This document shows, piece by piece, positions 1-7,963 of a stretch of 31,220 bases of DNA. Location: positions 1 through 31,220 of IMG/VR virus record IMGVR_UViG_3300032285_002187; one strand, 5' to 3'. The translations under genes and the position numbers were made by a program. The notes below the pieces were generated by a model. The model was not told the origin of the DNA. It saw only the letters and a list, made by a program, of their open reading frames with translations, and did no database searches. The number at the start of each line of letters is the position of its first letter. The first letter of the stretch is position 1. The DNA is from a virus.

Positions 1-73
1 GCCTTTTTCATATATGCGCGAAATTACAAGTTCGACCCCCAAGCAATAATTTTGAATTCAGAAAGTTGATGTG
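1..73. other. Left-end non-coding stretch, candidate packaging (cos) region
   Basis: No gene is visible before the small terminase start. If the molecule is circular, this stretch joins 31179-31220 to make an intergenic gap of about 115 bp between the HNH gene and the small terminase, which is where HK97-type phages usually carry their cohesive-end site. A C-rich core (CGACCCCC at about 33-40) stands out in A+T-rich surroundings. No termini can be read from the sequence alone, so the cos call is inference from gene order. Confidence 0.35.
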
Positions 74-523
74 ATGCCAGCCGGAAGACCTCCTAAGCCA
101 AATGAACTCAAGAGAGCAACTGGCAATCCCGGCAGAAGACCTTTGCCAGAGCTTGCAGTTGTAACTCCATTACCTATGGCAGATCAAACGCCAAAGGCAC
201 CCGAGGGTTTGCAAGAAGCAGGATTGCAGTTATGGGAAAATGCTTGGGCAAATGCAATCACTTGGCTTTCACCAGCTTCAGACATGCGAGCAATTGAAAA
301 TGCTGCAAGACTGGCTGATGATTTACAAATGGCAAGAAATAAATACAGGGCAACATTGGATGCAGCAGATGGGCGATTGCTGGTTCATATAAACAAATCA
401 TTTGTGGATGCTTTATCCGCACTTGGTTTCGATCCGACTTCTCGCTCTCGCCTAGGGGTGGCAGAAGTAAAGAGGGTTTCGGCGTTAGATGAACTCATCG
501 CAAAACGGCAAAAAAAGAATTGA
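74..523 (+). CDS. terS: Terminase small subunit (P27 family)
   Basis: Probable DNA-recognition subunit of the packaging motor, which brings phage DNA to the large terminase. The N-terminus carries the P27-family signature GRPPKPNELKR followed by GNPGRRPLPE (about residues 4-26), and the rest is a helical protein of about 149 residues, normal for the family. ATG at 74 is chosen; a GTG directly before it at 71 is an equally possible start, with a weak GAAAG at 61-65 as the only ribosome-binding hint. The gene overlaps the large terminase start by 35 bp, which suggests coupled translation. The position next to terL supports the call. The sequence is compatible with the family but has no catalytic motif to confirm it. 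Confidence 0.88.
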   Translation: MPAGRPPKPNELKRATGNPGRRPLPELAVVTPLPMADQTPKAPEGLQEAGLQLWENAWANAITWLSPASDMRAIENAARLADDLQMARNKYRATLDAADGRLLVHINKSFVDALSALGFDPTSRSRLGVAEVKRVSALDELIAKRQKKN

Positions 524-2045
524 AGGATTTCCTCCTAAGTATTTGACCCCAACTCCACTTCCTGACTTGAAAAGAAGTCGAGGAGATGAGATCGCTGACT
601 TTGCAGAATCACTTTGCAAAATCACAAAAGACTCTGTGGCAGGTGCCGCCGGCGAACCTTTGGTTTTTCGCCCATGGCAACGCCAACTGACAAAACATCT
701 CTTTGCTCGCAAAGCAGATGGCAAGCTCAAACATAAAGTTGGCTTGATTGGATTGCCAAGAAAAAATGGCAAATCTGCTTGGCTGTCTGCTGTGGCACTT
801 GAATCTTTAGTGTTCGGAGCAGTAGGCGGAGAAATTTATTCTTGCGCTGCTGAAAAGGAACAAGCCAAAATTGTTTTTGGTACTGCAAAGCGGATGGTTG
901 AAATGCATCCGGAACTTTCAGAGTTTTTAGAAGTTTACAAAGATTCGATTTACAATCCAAAAACTGGTTCTGTTTATCGAGCATTATCTTCCGAGGCTTT
1001 TTCTAAGGAAGGTTTATCACCAACGCTAGTGGCATTCGATGAGTTACACGCTCAGCCGAATAGAGAACTCTTTGATGTAATGTCACTTGCGATGGGTGCT
1101 AGAAATGAACCCTTGATGATTGCAATAACAACTGCCGGAGTCAAAACAGATACATCTGGAAAAGATTCAATTTGTTATTCATTATACGAGTATGGAAAAA
1201 GGATTACCTCTGGTGAAATCGATGATCCATCTTTCTTCTTCGCATGGTGGGAAGCAAATTCTGAAGGCGATTATCGAGATGAACAATCTTGGAAAGATGC
1301 AAACCCGGGATTCAATGACATTGTTGCAGCAGATGATTTCTCATCAGCAATCCTTAGAACTCCAGAAACAGAATTCAAAACCAAGCGACTGAACATTTGG
1401 TCATCAACATCTGACACTTGGCTTCCTCATGGAAGTTGGGATGCGTTAGCAATTGAGAATTCAATTGAAGATGGCGCAAATGTAGTTCTTGGATTTGATG
1501 GTTCCTTCAATGGTGACTGCACCGCAATAGTTGCAATTTCAGTTGAAGAAGTTCCTCACATAATTCCAGTTGCAGTTTGGGAAAAACCTGAAGAGGCTTC
1601 TGCTGATTGGCAGATTCCAGTTCTTGAGGTTGAAGATACAATCAGAAATGCTTGTAAGCGTTGGCAGGTTTTAGAAATATCCTGCGACCCTTATCGATGG
1701 GCGAGAACTTATCAAGTATTAGAAGATGAAGGTTTGCCAGTAGTCACATTTCCACAGACTGCATCTCGAATGACACCGGCAACAACAAGATTCTTTGAAG
1801 CTGTTGTGAACAAGCAATTGACTCACAGTGGCGATCCTCAACTTGCAAGACATATTGCAAACACAACCTTGAAGGTTGATCAAAGAGGAACAAGACTGGC
1901 AAAAGAAAAGCGTGGTTCTGCCCGGCGCATTGACTTAGCAGTTGCATCAGTTATGGCTCTTGAGCGAGCCAGTTGGCATCATTCTCAAGGTGGTAATTTG
2001 CCACAAGTATTTGACCCTTGGTCATTGGAGGAAAACAATGCGTGA
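489..2045 (+). CDS. terL: Terminase large subunit
   Basis: Packaging ATPase and nuclease that pumps DNA into the prohead and cuts the concatemer. The 518-residue protein has the expected two domains. In the ATPase half, the Walker A motif GLPRKNGKS is at residues 88-96 and the Walker B motif LVAFDE at 180-185. In the RNase H-like nuclease half, metal-binding acids fit D337 (GFDGS), D400 (SCDPY) and D482 (RIDLAVA). Length and spacing are those of HK97-type large terminases. The ATG at 489 lies inside the small terminase gene, and the end overlaps the next small gene by 8 bp. The assignment is firm from motifs and context. Confidence 0.96.
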   Translation: MNSSQNGKKRIEGFPPKYLTPTPLPDLKRSRGDEIADFAESLCKITKDSVAGAAGEPLVFRPWQRQLTKHLFARKADGKLKHKVGLIGLPRKNGKSAWLSAVALESLVFGAVGGEIYSCAAEKEQAKIVFGTAKRMVEMHPELSEFLEVYKDSIYNPKTGSVYRALSSEAFSKEGLSPTLVAFDELHAQPNRELFDVMSLAMGARNEPLMIAITTAGVKTDTSGKDSICYSLYEYGKRITSGEIDDPSFFFAWWEANSEGDYRDEQSWKDANPGFNDIVAADDFSSAILRTPETEFKTKRLNIWSSTSDTWLPHGSWDALAIENSIEDGANVVLGFDGSFNGDCTAIVAISVEEVPHIIPVAVWEKPEEASADWQIPVLEVEDTIRNACKRWQVLEISCDPYRWARTYQVLEDEGLPVVTFPQTASRMTPATTRFFEAVVNKQLTHSGDPQLARHIANTTLKVDQRGTRLAKEKRGSARRIDLAVASVMALERASWHHSQGGNLPQVFDPWSLEENNA

Positions 2046-2187
2046 GATAATCACTTCAATTACTGAAATTATTGGAGCAGGTTTGATAGCTCTTGGCATC
2101 GGATTTATTTTTGGAAAAGGCGCTGCATTTGTAGTAGCAGGAATTTTTGTAATTGCAGGAAGTTATTTGGCAGGTAATAATCAATGA
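2038..2187 (+). CDS. Small two-helix membrane protein
   Basis: A 49-residue protein of unknown function, almost entirely hydrophobic: two predicted membrane helices (about residues 9-22 and 26-43) joined by a short FGKG turn. The ATG at 2038 is preceded by GGAGG at 2027-2031 with good spacing, so this start is preferred over longer upstream readings in the same frame. It overlaps the end of terL by 8 bp and the portal start by 4 bp (ATGA), so it is embedded in the head operon. Small membrane proteins occur here in other actinophages without an assigned role. It is probably a real gene because of the strong ribosome-binding site and tight overlaps on both sides. Confidence 0.75.
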   Translation: MREIITSITEIIGAGLIALGIGFIFGKGAAFVVAGIFVIAGSYLAGNNQ

Positions 2188-3404
2188 GCATTTTCACCAG
2201 AGGCTTCACAGTAGGTCGATATCCTCAGTTCAACAACTATGTTTCACCATTGAGTCAGCTCTATGGTCAAACATCGATGACTTCAGCTGCCGGCGAGCGC
2301 ATCGATGAATGGACTGCTCTTGGCGTATCAGCAGTTTTGAGTTCAGTATCTTTGCTTGCAGATTCAGTTGCTTCAATGCCTCTTCGCTCATTTGAAATTG
2401 CTAAAGATGGCAAGCGTGTGATGCGACCATTGCCAGATGTTCTTTCCGATCCTGATCCTGAATCAAACACCTATGAATTGATTCATCAAATTGTTGCTTC
2501 AATGGCTTTGCATGGAAATGCATACATCAAGATCGACAGAGATCGCTCTGGAAATATGATTGGTTTAGTTCCTTTGCATCCTTATCAGATGCAGGTTCTT
2601 CCAACAGGTGATATGACTGGTCGCAGATATTTGCACCTTGGAAATGAAATGAATCGTGAAGATATGCTTCACCTTCGCTGGTTCACTCCTCCACAATCAT
2701 TGGTTGGAATTTCACCATTGAACCAAACTCGAAATTTAGTTGGTTTAGCAATTGCAATGGATCGCCACTTGGCTCAATTTTATGGTGAGGGTGGAACTCC
2801 TTCTTCAGTTCTTGAGACAGATCAAAAACTTACTCTTGATCAGGCTCGCATCATTCAAGGAACTTGGGAAGCAACTCATCGCAGACATCGCAAGCCAGCA
2901 GTTTTGTCTGATGGTTTGAAGTGGAGACCGATCACAACTTCCGCAGCTGATAATGAAATGATTGCAACAAGAGAGCAATTGATCAGAGACATTGCTCGCA
3001 TCTTCCGCATCCCATCACATTTGATTGGTGCAACTGGAGACAATCAGACTTATCAGAATGTTGAACAAGCATCTTTGAACTTCCTAACACATACCATTGC
3101 TCCTTGGATTCGTAGAATTGAAATTGCAATTTCAAAGATTCTTGATCCGGGTGTTGATGTTGCATTTGATACTTCTTCAATTTTGAGAACAGATGCTTTG
3201 ACTCGTGCTAGAGTAAACTCAATCAACATTTCAATGGGCGCTCGCACTCCAAATGAAGTTCGCCAAATTGAAGGTTTGGAACCTTATGATGGCGGAGATG
3301 AATTTGCTCAATCTCTTGTTGGCAATGTAACAGCCGGAGGTCAATTACCTACACTTGGAACTGATGATGATCCATCTGCTCCAATTATGGGAGTTCTTGA
3401 ATAA
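2184..3404 (+). CDS. Portal protein (HK97 family)
   Basis: Forms the dodecameric ring at one capsid vertex through which DNA passes and to which connectors attach. The 406-residue protein has the HK97 portal hallmarks: an N-terminal region TALGVSAVLSSVSLLADSVA that is typical of the family, MPLRSFE, a middle LHGNAYIKIDRD segment, PLHPYQM, and the C-terminal clip and stem region with IARIFRIPSHLIG and NVEQASLNFLTHTIAPW. Length is normal (about 400). The start overlaps the preceding gene by ATGA, and the stop shares a base with the next start. It sits between terL and the maturation protease, exactly as expected. Confidence 0.95.
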   Translation: MSIFTRGFTVGRYPQFNNYVSPLSQLYGQTSMTSAAGERIDEWTALGVSAVLSSVSLLADSVASMPLRSFEIAKDGKRVMRPLPDVLSDPDPESNTYELIHQIVASMALHGNAYIKIDRDRSGNMIGLVPLHPYQMQVLPTGDMTGRRYLHLGNEMNREDMLHLRWFTPPQSLVGISPLNQTRNLVGLAIAMDRHLAQFYGEGGTPSSVLETDQKLTLDQARIIQGTWEATHRRHRKPAVLSDGLKWRPITTSAADNEMIATREQLIRDIARIFRIPSHLIGATGDNQTYQNVEQASLNFLTHTIAPWIRRIEIAISKILDPGVDVAFDTSSILRTDALTRARVNSINISMGARTPNEVRQIEGLEPYDGGDEFAQSLVGNVTAGGQLPTLGTDDDPSAPIMGVLE

Positions 3405-5587
3405 TGGCTGAAACATACAGACCGCCTAAAGGCGTTCAAGATGAAGCAAAGAGAGCGCTCGCTTGGATTGCAGATGGTAAAGCCGGTTCAGGATTTACAG
3501 CTGTTGGAAGAAAGAGAGCATCTGATTTGGCTTCAGGAAAGCCAATAAGCGCTCAAACAATTTTGAGAATGTACTCATTCTTCAAAAGACATGAAGTAGA
3601 TAAAAAAGCAGAAGGTTTCAATTCTGGTGAAGATGGATTTCCATCAGCTGGAAGAGTTGCATGGTCAGCTTGGGGTGGCGATGCAGGATTTTCTTGGTCA
3701 AACAAAATAAGAAATTCAATTACAAACAGCGCAAGAGCGCTTTCCCTAATAGCCGAGGAGAATGACATGGCTGATATGAATCAAGTTCCTGATCTAAATG
3801 AGGAACTTACTGAGCTTCTTGCTGATGTTTTCAGCTTCTATCTTAGAGCGCATGGCGCTCACTGGAATGTTGTTGGTGCAGACTTTGCTGAATACCACAA
3901 ATTGTTCCAAAAAATTTATGAAGATGTTTATGAGTCAGTCGATCCAATCGCAGAAAATCTTCGCAAATTAGGATCAAAGGCTCCATTTCAACTTACACAA
4001 TTTTTATCACTTCGCACATTAGAAGATGCTGGTGTAGTTTCTCAAGACCCAAGAGCATTAGCAATGGATTTATTACAAGCAAATGATATTTTGCTTGATG
4101 AAATTTCAGATGCCTTTGATTGTGCAACTGCTTATGGACAACAAGGCGTTGCAAACTTCCTTGCAAGTCGCATGGATCAACATCAATTGTGGAAATGGCA
4201 ACTATCAGCATCTCTTGGCTTAGAGGTTGCAGTTGCAAATCCTGATCCAGTAAATGATCAAGGCGTTGATGAAGATGATGTTGAAGAGCAGGTCGAAGGT
4301 ATGACCATGCCTATGATGATGACTTATTCAGCTGAGAGATCAGCATCTGGAGCATCTGATTTGCCAATCGCTGCAAGAGATCGCACTTGGGATGCAGCAG
4401 CAGCTGACAAGAGAGTTCAAGAATATGCCGGTGGCAAAGACAAAATGGATTGGGCTAAGTATGGAAAAGCCTTCTTCTATGTTGATCCTGAAAAGAAAGA
4501 ATTATTGGGTGGCTACAAACTTGGATTTGCTGATGTAATTGATGGCAAATTAGTTGCAGTTCCTAAAGGAATCTTTGCAGTAGCAGCAGTTCTTCAAGGT
4601 TCTCGTGGCGGAGTAGATATTCCAAACGATGATAAAGAAGCAATCAAATCTAAAGTTGCAGCATATTACAATCGAATGGCAAAAGAGTTTGATGACAAAA
4701 ACATCAAGGCTCCATTTGAGGATCGTGCCTCAGCAGCTCGCATCGGAGAAGGTTCATTTGTATCTTGGAACACTTCAAATGGTCGTGCTAGAGGAAAAGT
4801 TGAAAAGGTAATTACCAAAGGTCAAGCAACTTCATCCGATGGTTATGTACTTGAAGCAACTTCTGATGCTCCAGTGTTCAAAATTCGCATTTACAAAGAA
4901 CAGGGCAATGGATATATTCCAACAGATACAGTCGTTGTTCATCGCAATGATTATCTAACTATTACCAGCGCACTCCCAGCGCCACGATCAGAGGATGTCT
5001 CAATGATTGAAGAACGCAAAACAATGATTCGCAATGCTGAACAAATTACAATGAATGCTGAAGTTCGTGCAGTCAAAACTGATGATGGCACACTTCGCAT
5101 TGGTGGTTACGCAGCAACATTTGGAAATGAAGCAACTGGTCTGAACTTCAGAGAAGTTATTGCACCGGGAGCATTCACTCGCACCCTTGCTTCAGATAAC
5201 CCAATCTTCCTTCTAATCAATCACGATATGGAACAACTTCCACTTGCATCAACCAAGTCTGGAACCCTTCGCCTAAGTGAAGATTCAGTTGGACTTCGCA
5301 TGGAAGCTGACCTTGATCCAAACAATCCAAGAGCAGTTGAACTTGCTTCAGCACTATCTCGAGGCGATGTGGACAAAATGTCATTTGCATTTACAGTCGC
5401 ACCCGGCGGAGATACTCGTGAAGAAGGACTTCGCACTCTAACTGATCTTGATCTATATGAAGTTTCTGTTGTAAACCTCCCTGCTTATGAGGCAACAGCA
5501 GTTGGCATGAGAAATTCGCAAGAAGATTTGAATCTTCGCAAGCGAAAGATCAAAGCCAAATTCAATCATTCTCGCTTGAAGAAATAG
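3404..5587 (+). CDS. Multidomain prohead-protease polyprotein with a Dps/ferritin-like domain
   Basis: A 727-residue protein, over three times the length of an ordinary HK97 protease. Modules in order: residues 1-106, a region (PPKGVQDEAKRAL, GFTAVGRKRAS, GRVAWSAWGGD) of a type I recognise beside phage head genes; 130-272, a Dps-like four-helix domain with AHWNVVGADF; 325-438, a phage-associated region (DKMDWAKYGKAFFY, FADVIDGKLVAVPKGIF, RGGVDIP); 445-520, a small beta domain resembling DUF2945/TUDOR; 553-705, the HK97 (U35) protease with H607 in INHD and S660 in KMSFAF, plus LYEVSVVNLPAYEA. Aligned to E. coli Dps, H51, H63, D78 and E82 match H153, H165, D180 and E184; D67 is Q169. The protease should mature the capsid. 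The Dps part could be packaged, bind DNA or store iron, but that is inference. The frame is open throughout, so no frameshift explains the fusion. Confidence 0.9.
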   Translation: MAETYRPPKGVQDEAKRALAWIADGKAGSGFTAVGRKRASDLASGKPISAQTILRMYSFFKRHEVDKKAEGFNSGEDGFPSAGRVAWSAWGGDAGFSWSNKIRNSITNSARALSLIAEENDMADMNQVPDLNEELTELLADVFSFYLRAHGAHWNVVGADFAEYHKLFQKIYEDVYESVDPIAENLRKLGSKAPFQLTQFLSLRTLEDAGVVSQDPRALAMDLLQANDILLDEISDAFDCATAYGQQGVANFLASRMDQHQLWKWQLSASLGLEVAVANPDPVNDQGVDEDDVEEQVEGMTMPMMMTYSAERSASGASDLPIAARDRTWDAAAADKRVQEYAGGKDKMDWAKYGKAFFYVDPEKKELLGGYKLGFADVIDGKLVAVPKGIFAVAAVLQGSRGGVDIPNDDKEAIKSKVAAYYNRMAKEFDDKNIKAPFEDRASAARIGEGSFVSWNTSNGRARGKVEKVITKGQATSSDGYVLEATSDAPVFKIRIYKEQGNGYIPTDTVVVHRNDYLTITSALPAPRSEDVSMIEERKTMIRNAEQITMNAEVRAVKTDDGTLRIGGYAATFGNEATGLNFREVIAPGAFTRTLASDNPIFLLINHDMEQLPLASTKSGTLRLSEDSVGLRMEADLDPNNPRAVELASALSRGDVDKMSFAFTVAPGGDTREEGLRTLTDLDLYEVSVVNLPAYEATAVGMRNSQEDLNLRKRKIKAKFNHSRLKK
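3755..3769 (+). promoter_or_regulatory. Internal ribosome-binding site and in-frame ATG before the Dps domain
   Basis: GAGGAG at 3755-3760 lies six bases before an ATG at 3767 that is in frame (Met122 of the polyprotein) and begins MADMNQVPDLNEE, directly ahead of the Dps-like domain. Spacing is ideal. Initiation here would give a 606-residue protein with the Dps domain near its N-terminus. The motif and frame are read directly; use of the site is inferred. Confidence 0.55.
4991..5005 (+). promoter_or_regulatory. Internal ribosome-binding site and in-frame ATG before the protease domain
   Basis: GAGG at 4991-4994 precedes an in-frame ATG at 5003 (Met534) by eight bases. Translation from here would give a protein of about 194 residues made of the HK97 protease domain alone, close to the ordinary length of stand-alone prohead proteases. 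The site is weaker than the one at 3755 because ATG and GAGG are common in this composition. Confidence 0.4.
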
Positions 5588-5654
5588 TCAAGCGATTACC
5601 CCCGGCGCATCACGCCCCGGCGGTCTTTATCCAACCAACCCGAAAGGAGATGCT

Positions 5655-7004
5655 ATGTCATTAGCATCAAAACTTCGTGAACAGCGTGATGCCGCAGCAT
5701 TAGCAGCAGAAGAAATTCTTGCAGCTGATGAAGTAACTGCTGAAGCATTAGAGACTGTTGAAGCGAAGCATGAAGAAATCGCAGCTCTTGATGAGCGCAT
5801 TGCAACTGCCGAAAAGGTAGAGGCACGCACAGCAGCAATTGCTGAATCACGCAAGGAAGCAAAGGTCGCTACATTTGGCGGCGCAGTTGTAACTCGTGAG
5901 GCAATGACCTACGATCGTGATGGAAAGAACTCTTTCGTTCGCGATATGATCGGCGCACAACTTCGCAACGATCGTTCATCTTGGGAGCGCTTAGCTCGTC
6001 ACCAACAAGAAGTTGCAGTTGAAACTCGCGACATCTCACGCACTGATGGTGCTGGTGGAGATTTCGTTCCACCTATCTACTTGATCAATGAATACGCAGA
6101 GTTTGCTCGTGCAGCTCGTGTAACAGCTGACCTTGTAACAAATATGGCACTTCCAGCAGGAACAGACAGCATCAACATACCTCAAATCACAACAGGTACA
6201 TTGGCTGCATTCCAATCTGCTGATAACGCAGCAACAACAACTCGCGATATGGTGTCAAGCACTGTAACAGCTCCAGTTCGTACAATCTCAGGTTATGAGA
6301 ATGTATCTATCCAATTGGTTGAGCAATCACCTTTGGCTGGTGGACTTGATCGCCTAGTATTTGGCGATTTGATGGCTGACTATGCATTACAACTAAACAC
6401 AGCAGTTGTTGGAACCGGCGATGGAACATCAGGAACTCTAAAGGGTCTAATCACTCTTGGAACTGATACAACCAACGGCATCCCTACAACTTGGACTGAA
6501 TCAAGTCCATCAGCTGTAAATGGTGCAATTGCAATCGCTAAGGCGATTTCAAAGGTTGTAACAAACCGCTACAAGCAAGCAGAAGCAATTATCATGCACC
6601 CATCAATGTGGTACTGGTTTGCATCACAAGTTGATGGATCAAACCGCCCACTTGTTGTTCCAGTAACTGGTGCTTCTTCTGCATTCAACGCAGCAGGTAC
6701 AATTACAAATCCGGGCGCTCCAGCAGGTCTTGTTGGTACAATTCAAGGAGTACCAGTATTCCTTGATGCTACAGTAACAAAGGCTTACGGCGCATCAACA
6801 AACCAATCTCCAATTCTTGTTGGTAAGTTCTCAGATTCTTACCTATTCGAATCAGGTGTAAAGACTCGCGTACTTCCAGATGTACTTTCAAGCAACCTAA
6901 CAGTTCGCTTCCAAGTTTACGGATATGCAGCTCTTGCACACCGCTTCAACAAGTCTGTTTCAGCAATTACTGGAACAGGAACTGTTGCTCCTTCTGGCTA
7001 CTAA
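5655..7004 (+). CDS. Major capsid protein (HK97 fold)
   Basis: Builds the icosahedral shell. The 449-residue protein begins with a charged, alanine- and glutamate-rich helical region (about residues 1-75), the usual delta or scaffold domain removed by the prohead protease. The HK97-fold part follows: GGDFVPPIYLINEY, the LPAGTDSINIPQI stretch, TRTISGYENVSIQLVEQSP-like strands, ADYALQLNTAVVGTGDGTSGTLKG, IIMHPSMWYW and a C-terminal beta region ending RFQVYGYAALAHRFNKSV. Length and order match the family. AAAGGAG at 5643-5649 gives a strong start at 5655. A structured RNA follows the stop (see 7016-7066), fitting a highly expressed gene. The preceding 67-bp gap has a G+C-rich stretch with only a weak hairpin. 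Confidence 0.95.
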   Translation: MSLASKLREQRDAAALAAEEILAADEVTAEALETVEAKHEEIAALDERIATAEKVEARTAAIAESRKEAKVATFGGAVVTREAMTYDRDGKNSFVRDMIGAQLRNDRSSWERLARHQQEVAVETRDISRTDGAGGDFVPPIYLINEYAEFARAARVTADLVTNMALPAGTDSINIPQITTGTLAAFQSADNAATTTRDMVSSTVTAPVRTISGYENVSIQLVEQSPLAGGLDRLVFGDLMADYALQLNTAVVGTGDGTSGTLKGLITLGTDTTNGIPTTWTESSPSAVNGAIAIAKAISKVVTNRYKQAEAIIMHPSMWYWFASQVDGSNRPLVVPVTGASSAFNAAGTITNPGAPAGLVGTIQGVPVFLDATVTKAYGASTNQSPILVGKFSDSYLFESGVKTRVLPDVLSSNLTVRFQVYGYAALAHRFNKSVSAITGTGTVAPSGY

Positions 7005-7015
7005 TTAGCCTGACT

Positions 7016-7066
7016 TTGGTGCTGACCTTATCTTCGGATAGGGTCAGCGCTAAAGCGCAACACCAA
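7016..7066 (+). terminator. Strong hairpin, possible three-way RNA junction, after the capsid gene
   Basis: GCTGACCTTATC (7021-7032) pairs with GATAGGGTCAGC (7037-7048) across a TTCG tetraloop: 12 pairs with one G-U wobble. A second small hairpin, GCGC-TAAA-GCGC, follows at 7047-7058, sharing two bases with the first stem. TTGGTG at 7016-7021 can pair with CACCAA at 7061-7066 to enclose both, giving a three-way junction. There is no T-run, so this is not a textbook intrinsic terminator; it may act as an attenuator, processing site or mRNA-stabilising structure. Confidence 0.7.
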
Positions 7067-7082
7067 TTCACAGGGGGATTTT

Positions 7083-7232
7083 ATGAAATCTATATTTCTT
7101 GAAGGTTTGAAAACTGCCAGAGATTATTTGAAATACAATGGCGGAGTTGCTGCTCTTGATAAATTGATTGAAGAGCATGAAAAAGGCGAGATTGAAACTG
7201 CAACTCGAAAACCAAAAATGGAAGCTAGATGA
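7083..7232 (+). CDS. Small hypothetical protein (49 aa)
   Basis: A 49-residue, charged, mostly helical protein beginning MKSIFLEGLKTARDYL and ending KPKMEAR. I do not recognise a family. It has a strong ribosome-binding site (AGGGGG at 7072-7077, five bases before the ATG at 7083), and its stop overlaps the ATG of the glycosyltransferase gene (ATGA at 7229), so the two are probably co-translated. It is the first gene after the structured element that follows the capsid gene. The good start and the coupling make it a likely real gene. Confidence 0.7.
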   Translation: MKSIFLEGLKTARDYLKYNGGVAALDKLIEEHEKGEIETATRKPKMEAR

Positions 7233-7963
7233 GACCAAAAGATAGAGTTTGCATCGGAATGGTAAACAATGGAACCATCGATGCATTGTTAGCAATTGAT
7301 TTGATTCATATTGCAAGAGATAAAAATGGTCATTTCGACCACATGGTTCAAGTGGGCAATGTCGGACTCACTACTCGATCACGCAATGTTGTGGTCAAAA
7401 CATTTTTAGAAACAACTGATGCTAATTGGCTTTTGATGATCGACTCAGATGAGAGATTATCAATTGATACTTGGCGAAAATTGATTGCATCAGCTGATGA
7501 GAAAGAAAGACCAATTGTTTCCGGTCTAATATTTGCAGCATTCTTCGACAATGAAGATCAACTTCGACCAGTTCCAACCATTTATCGAATGAATATGGAG
7601 ACCGGTCTTCAACCAATGGATGATTATCCTTTGAATGAATTGATCGAGGTCGATGCAGTCGGAACAGGTTGCATTCTTATTCATCGCAGTGTTCTTCTTG
7701 ATATGCAAAAAAATGCAACTCCAAATCAAGGAAAAGATTGGGCTTGGTTCGTAGAAGGCGCAATCGATGGAACTTACTTTGGCGAGGATTTATTATTTTC
7801 CAAGCGATTGAAATCGATGGGATATAAAATCTTTGCTCATACTGGAGCGATACTTCCGCATCATAAACAATTTTGGCTTGATCAAAGACATCACGCAGCA
7901 TTGCGTGAGATCACACTATTGAAAGACAAGTCAGTTGTACCCCTGACAACTGACTTGTCCTAA
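7229..7963 (+). CDS. Glycosyltransferase, GT-A fold, family 2-like
   Basis: Probably transfers a sugar from a nucleotide-sugar donor, either to a virion protein or to a host glycan. The 244-residue protein has the GT-A plan: an N-terminal Rossmann-like half, a DSD metal-binding motif at residues 72-74 in WLLMIDSDERL, the acceptor-side VDAVGTGCILIHRSVL at about 141-156, and GEDLLFSKRLKSMGYKIFAHTG at about 185-206, a typical family-2 C-terminal motif. It has no membrane helix, so it is probably cytoplasmic. The start overlaps the preceding gene by ATGA. The last codons encode the left arm of a long hairpin (7925-7959). Its position between capsid and fibre genes suggests a structural protein as substrate, which is inference. 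Confidence 0.82.
   Translation: MRPKDRVCIGMVNNGTIDALLAIDLIHIARDKNGHFDHMVQVGNVGLTTRSRNVVVKTFLETTDANWLLMIDSDERLSIDTWRKLIASADEKERPIVSGLIFAAFFDNEDQLRPVPTIYRMNMETGLQPMDDYPLNELIEVDAVGTGCILIHRSVLLDMQKNATPNQGKDWAWFVEGAIDGTYFGEDLLFSKRLKSMGYKIFAHTGAILPHHKQFWLDQRHHAALREITLLKDKSVVPLTTDLS
7925..7959 (+). terminator. Perfect 14-bp hairpin at the end of the glycosyltransferase gene
   Basis: GACAAGTCAGTTGT (7925-7938) and ACAACTGACTTGTC (7946-7959) are perfect inverted complements with a 7-base loop. The structure lies in the last codons of the glycosyltransferase gene and ends one base before its TAA. No T-run follows, so it may be a factor-dependent terminator or an mRNA-stabilising or attenuating element before the collagen-like gene. 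Confidence 0.65.

Noticed and set aside
5588-5654. G+C-rich stretch before the capsid gene as a terminator
   Set aside because: Only about 4 continuous pairs (GGCG/CGCC with a 5-base loop) form, with no T-run; too weak to annotate.
5627-5854. Minus-strand open frame across the start of the capsid gene
   Set aside because: It is the complement of the Ala/Glu-rich delta domain, gives a Ser/Ala-rich product and has no start signal.
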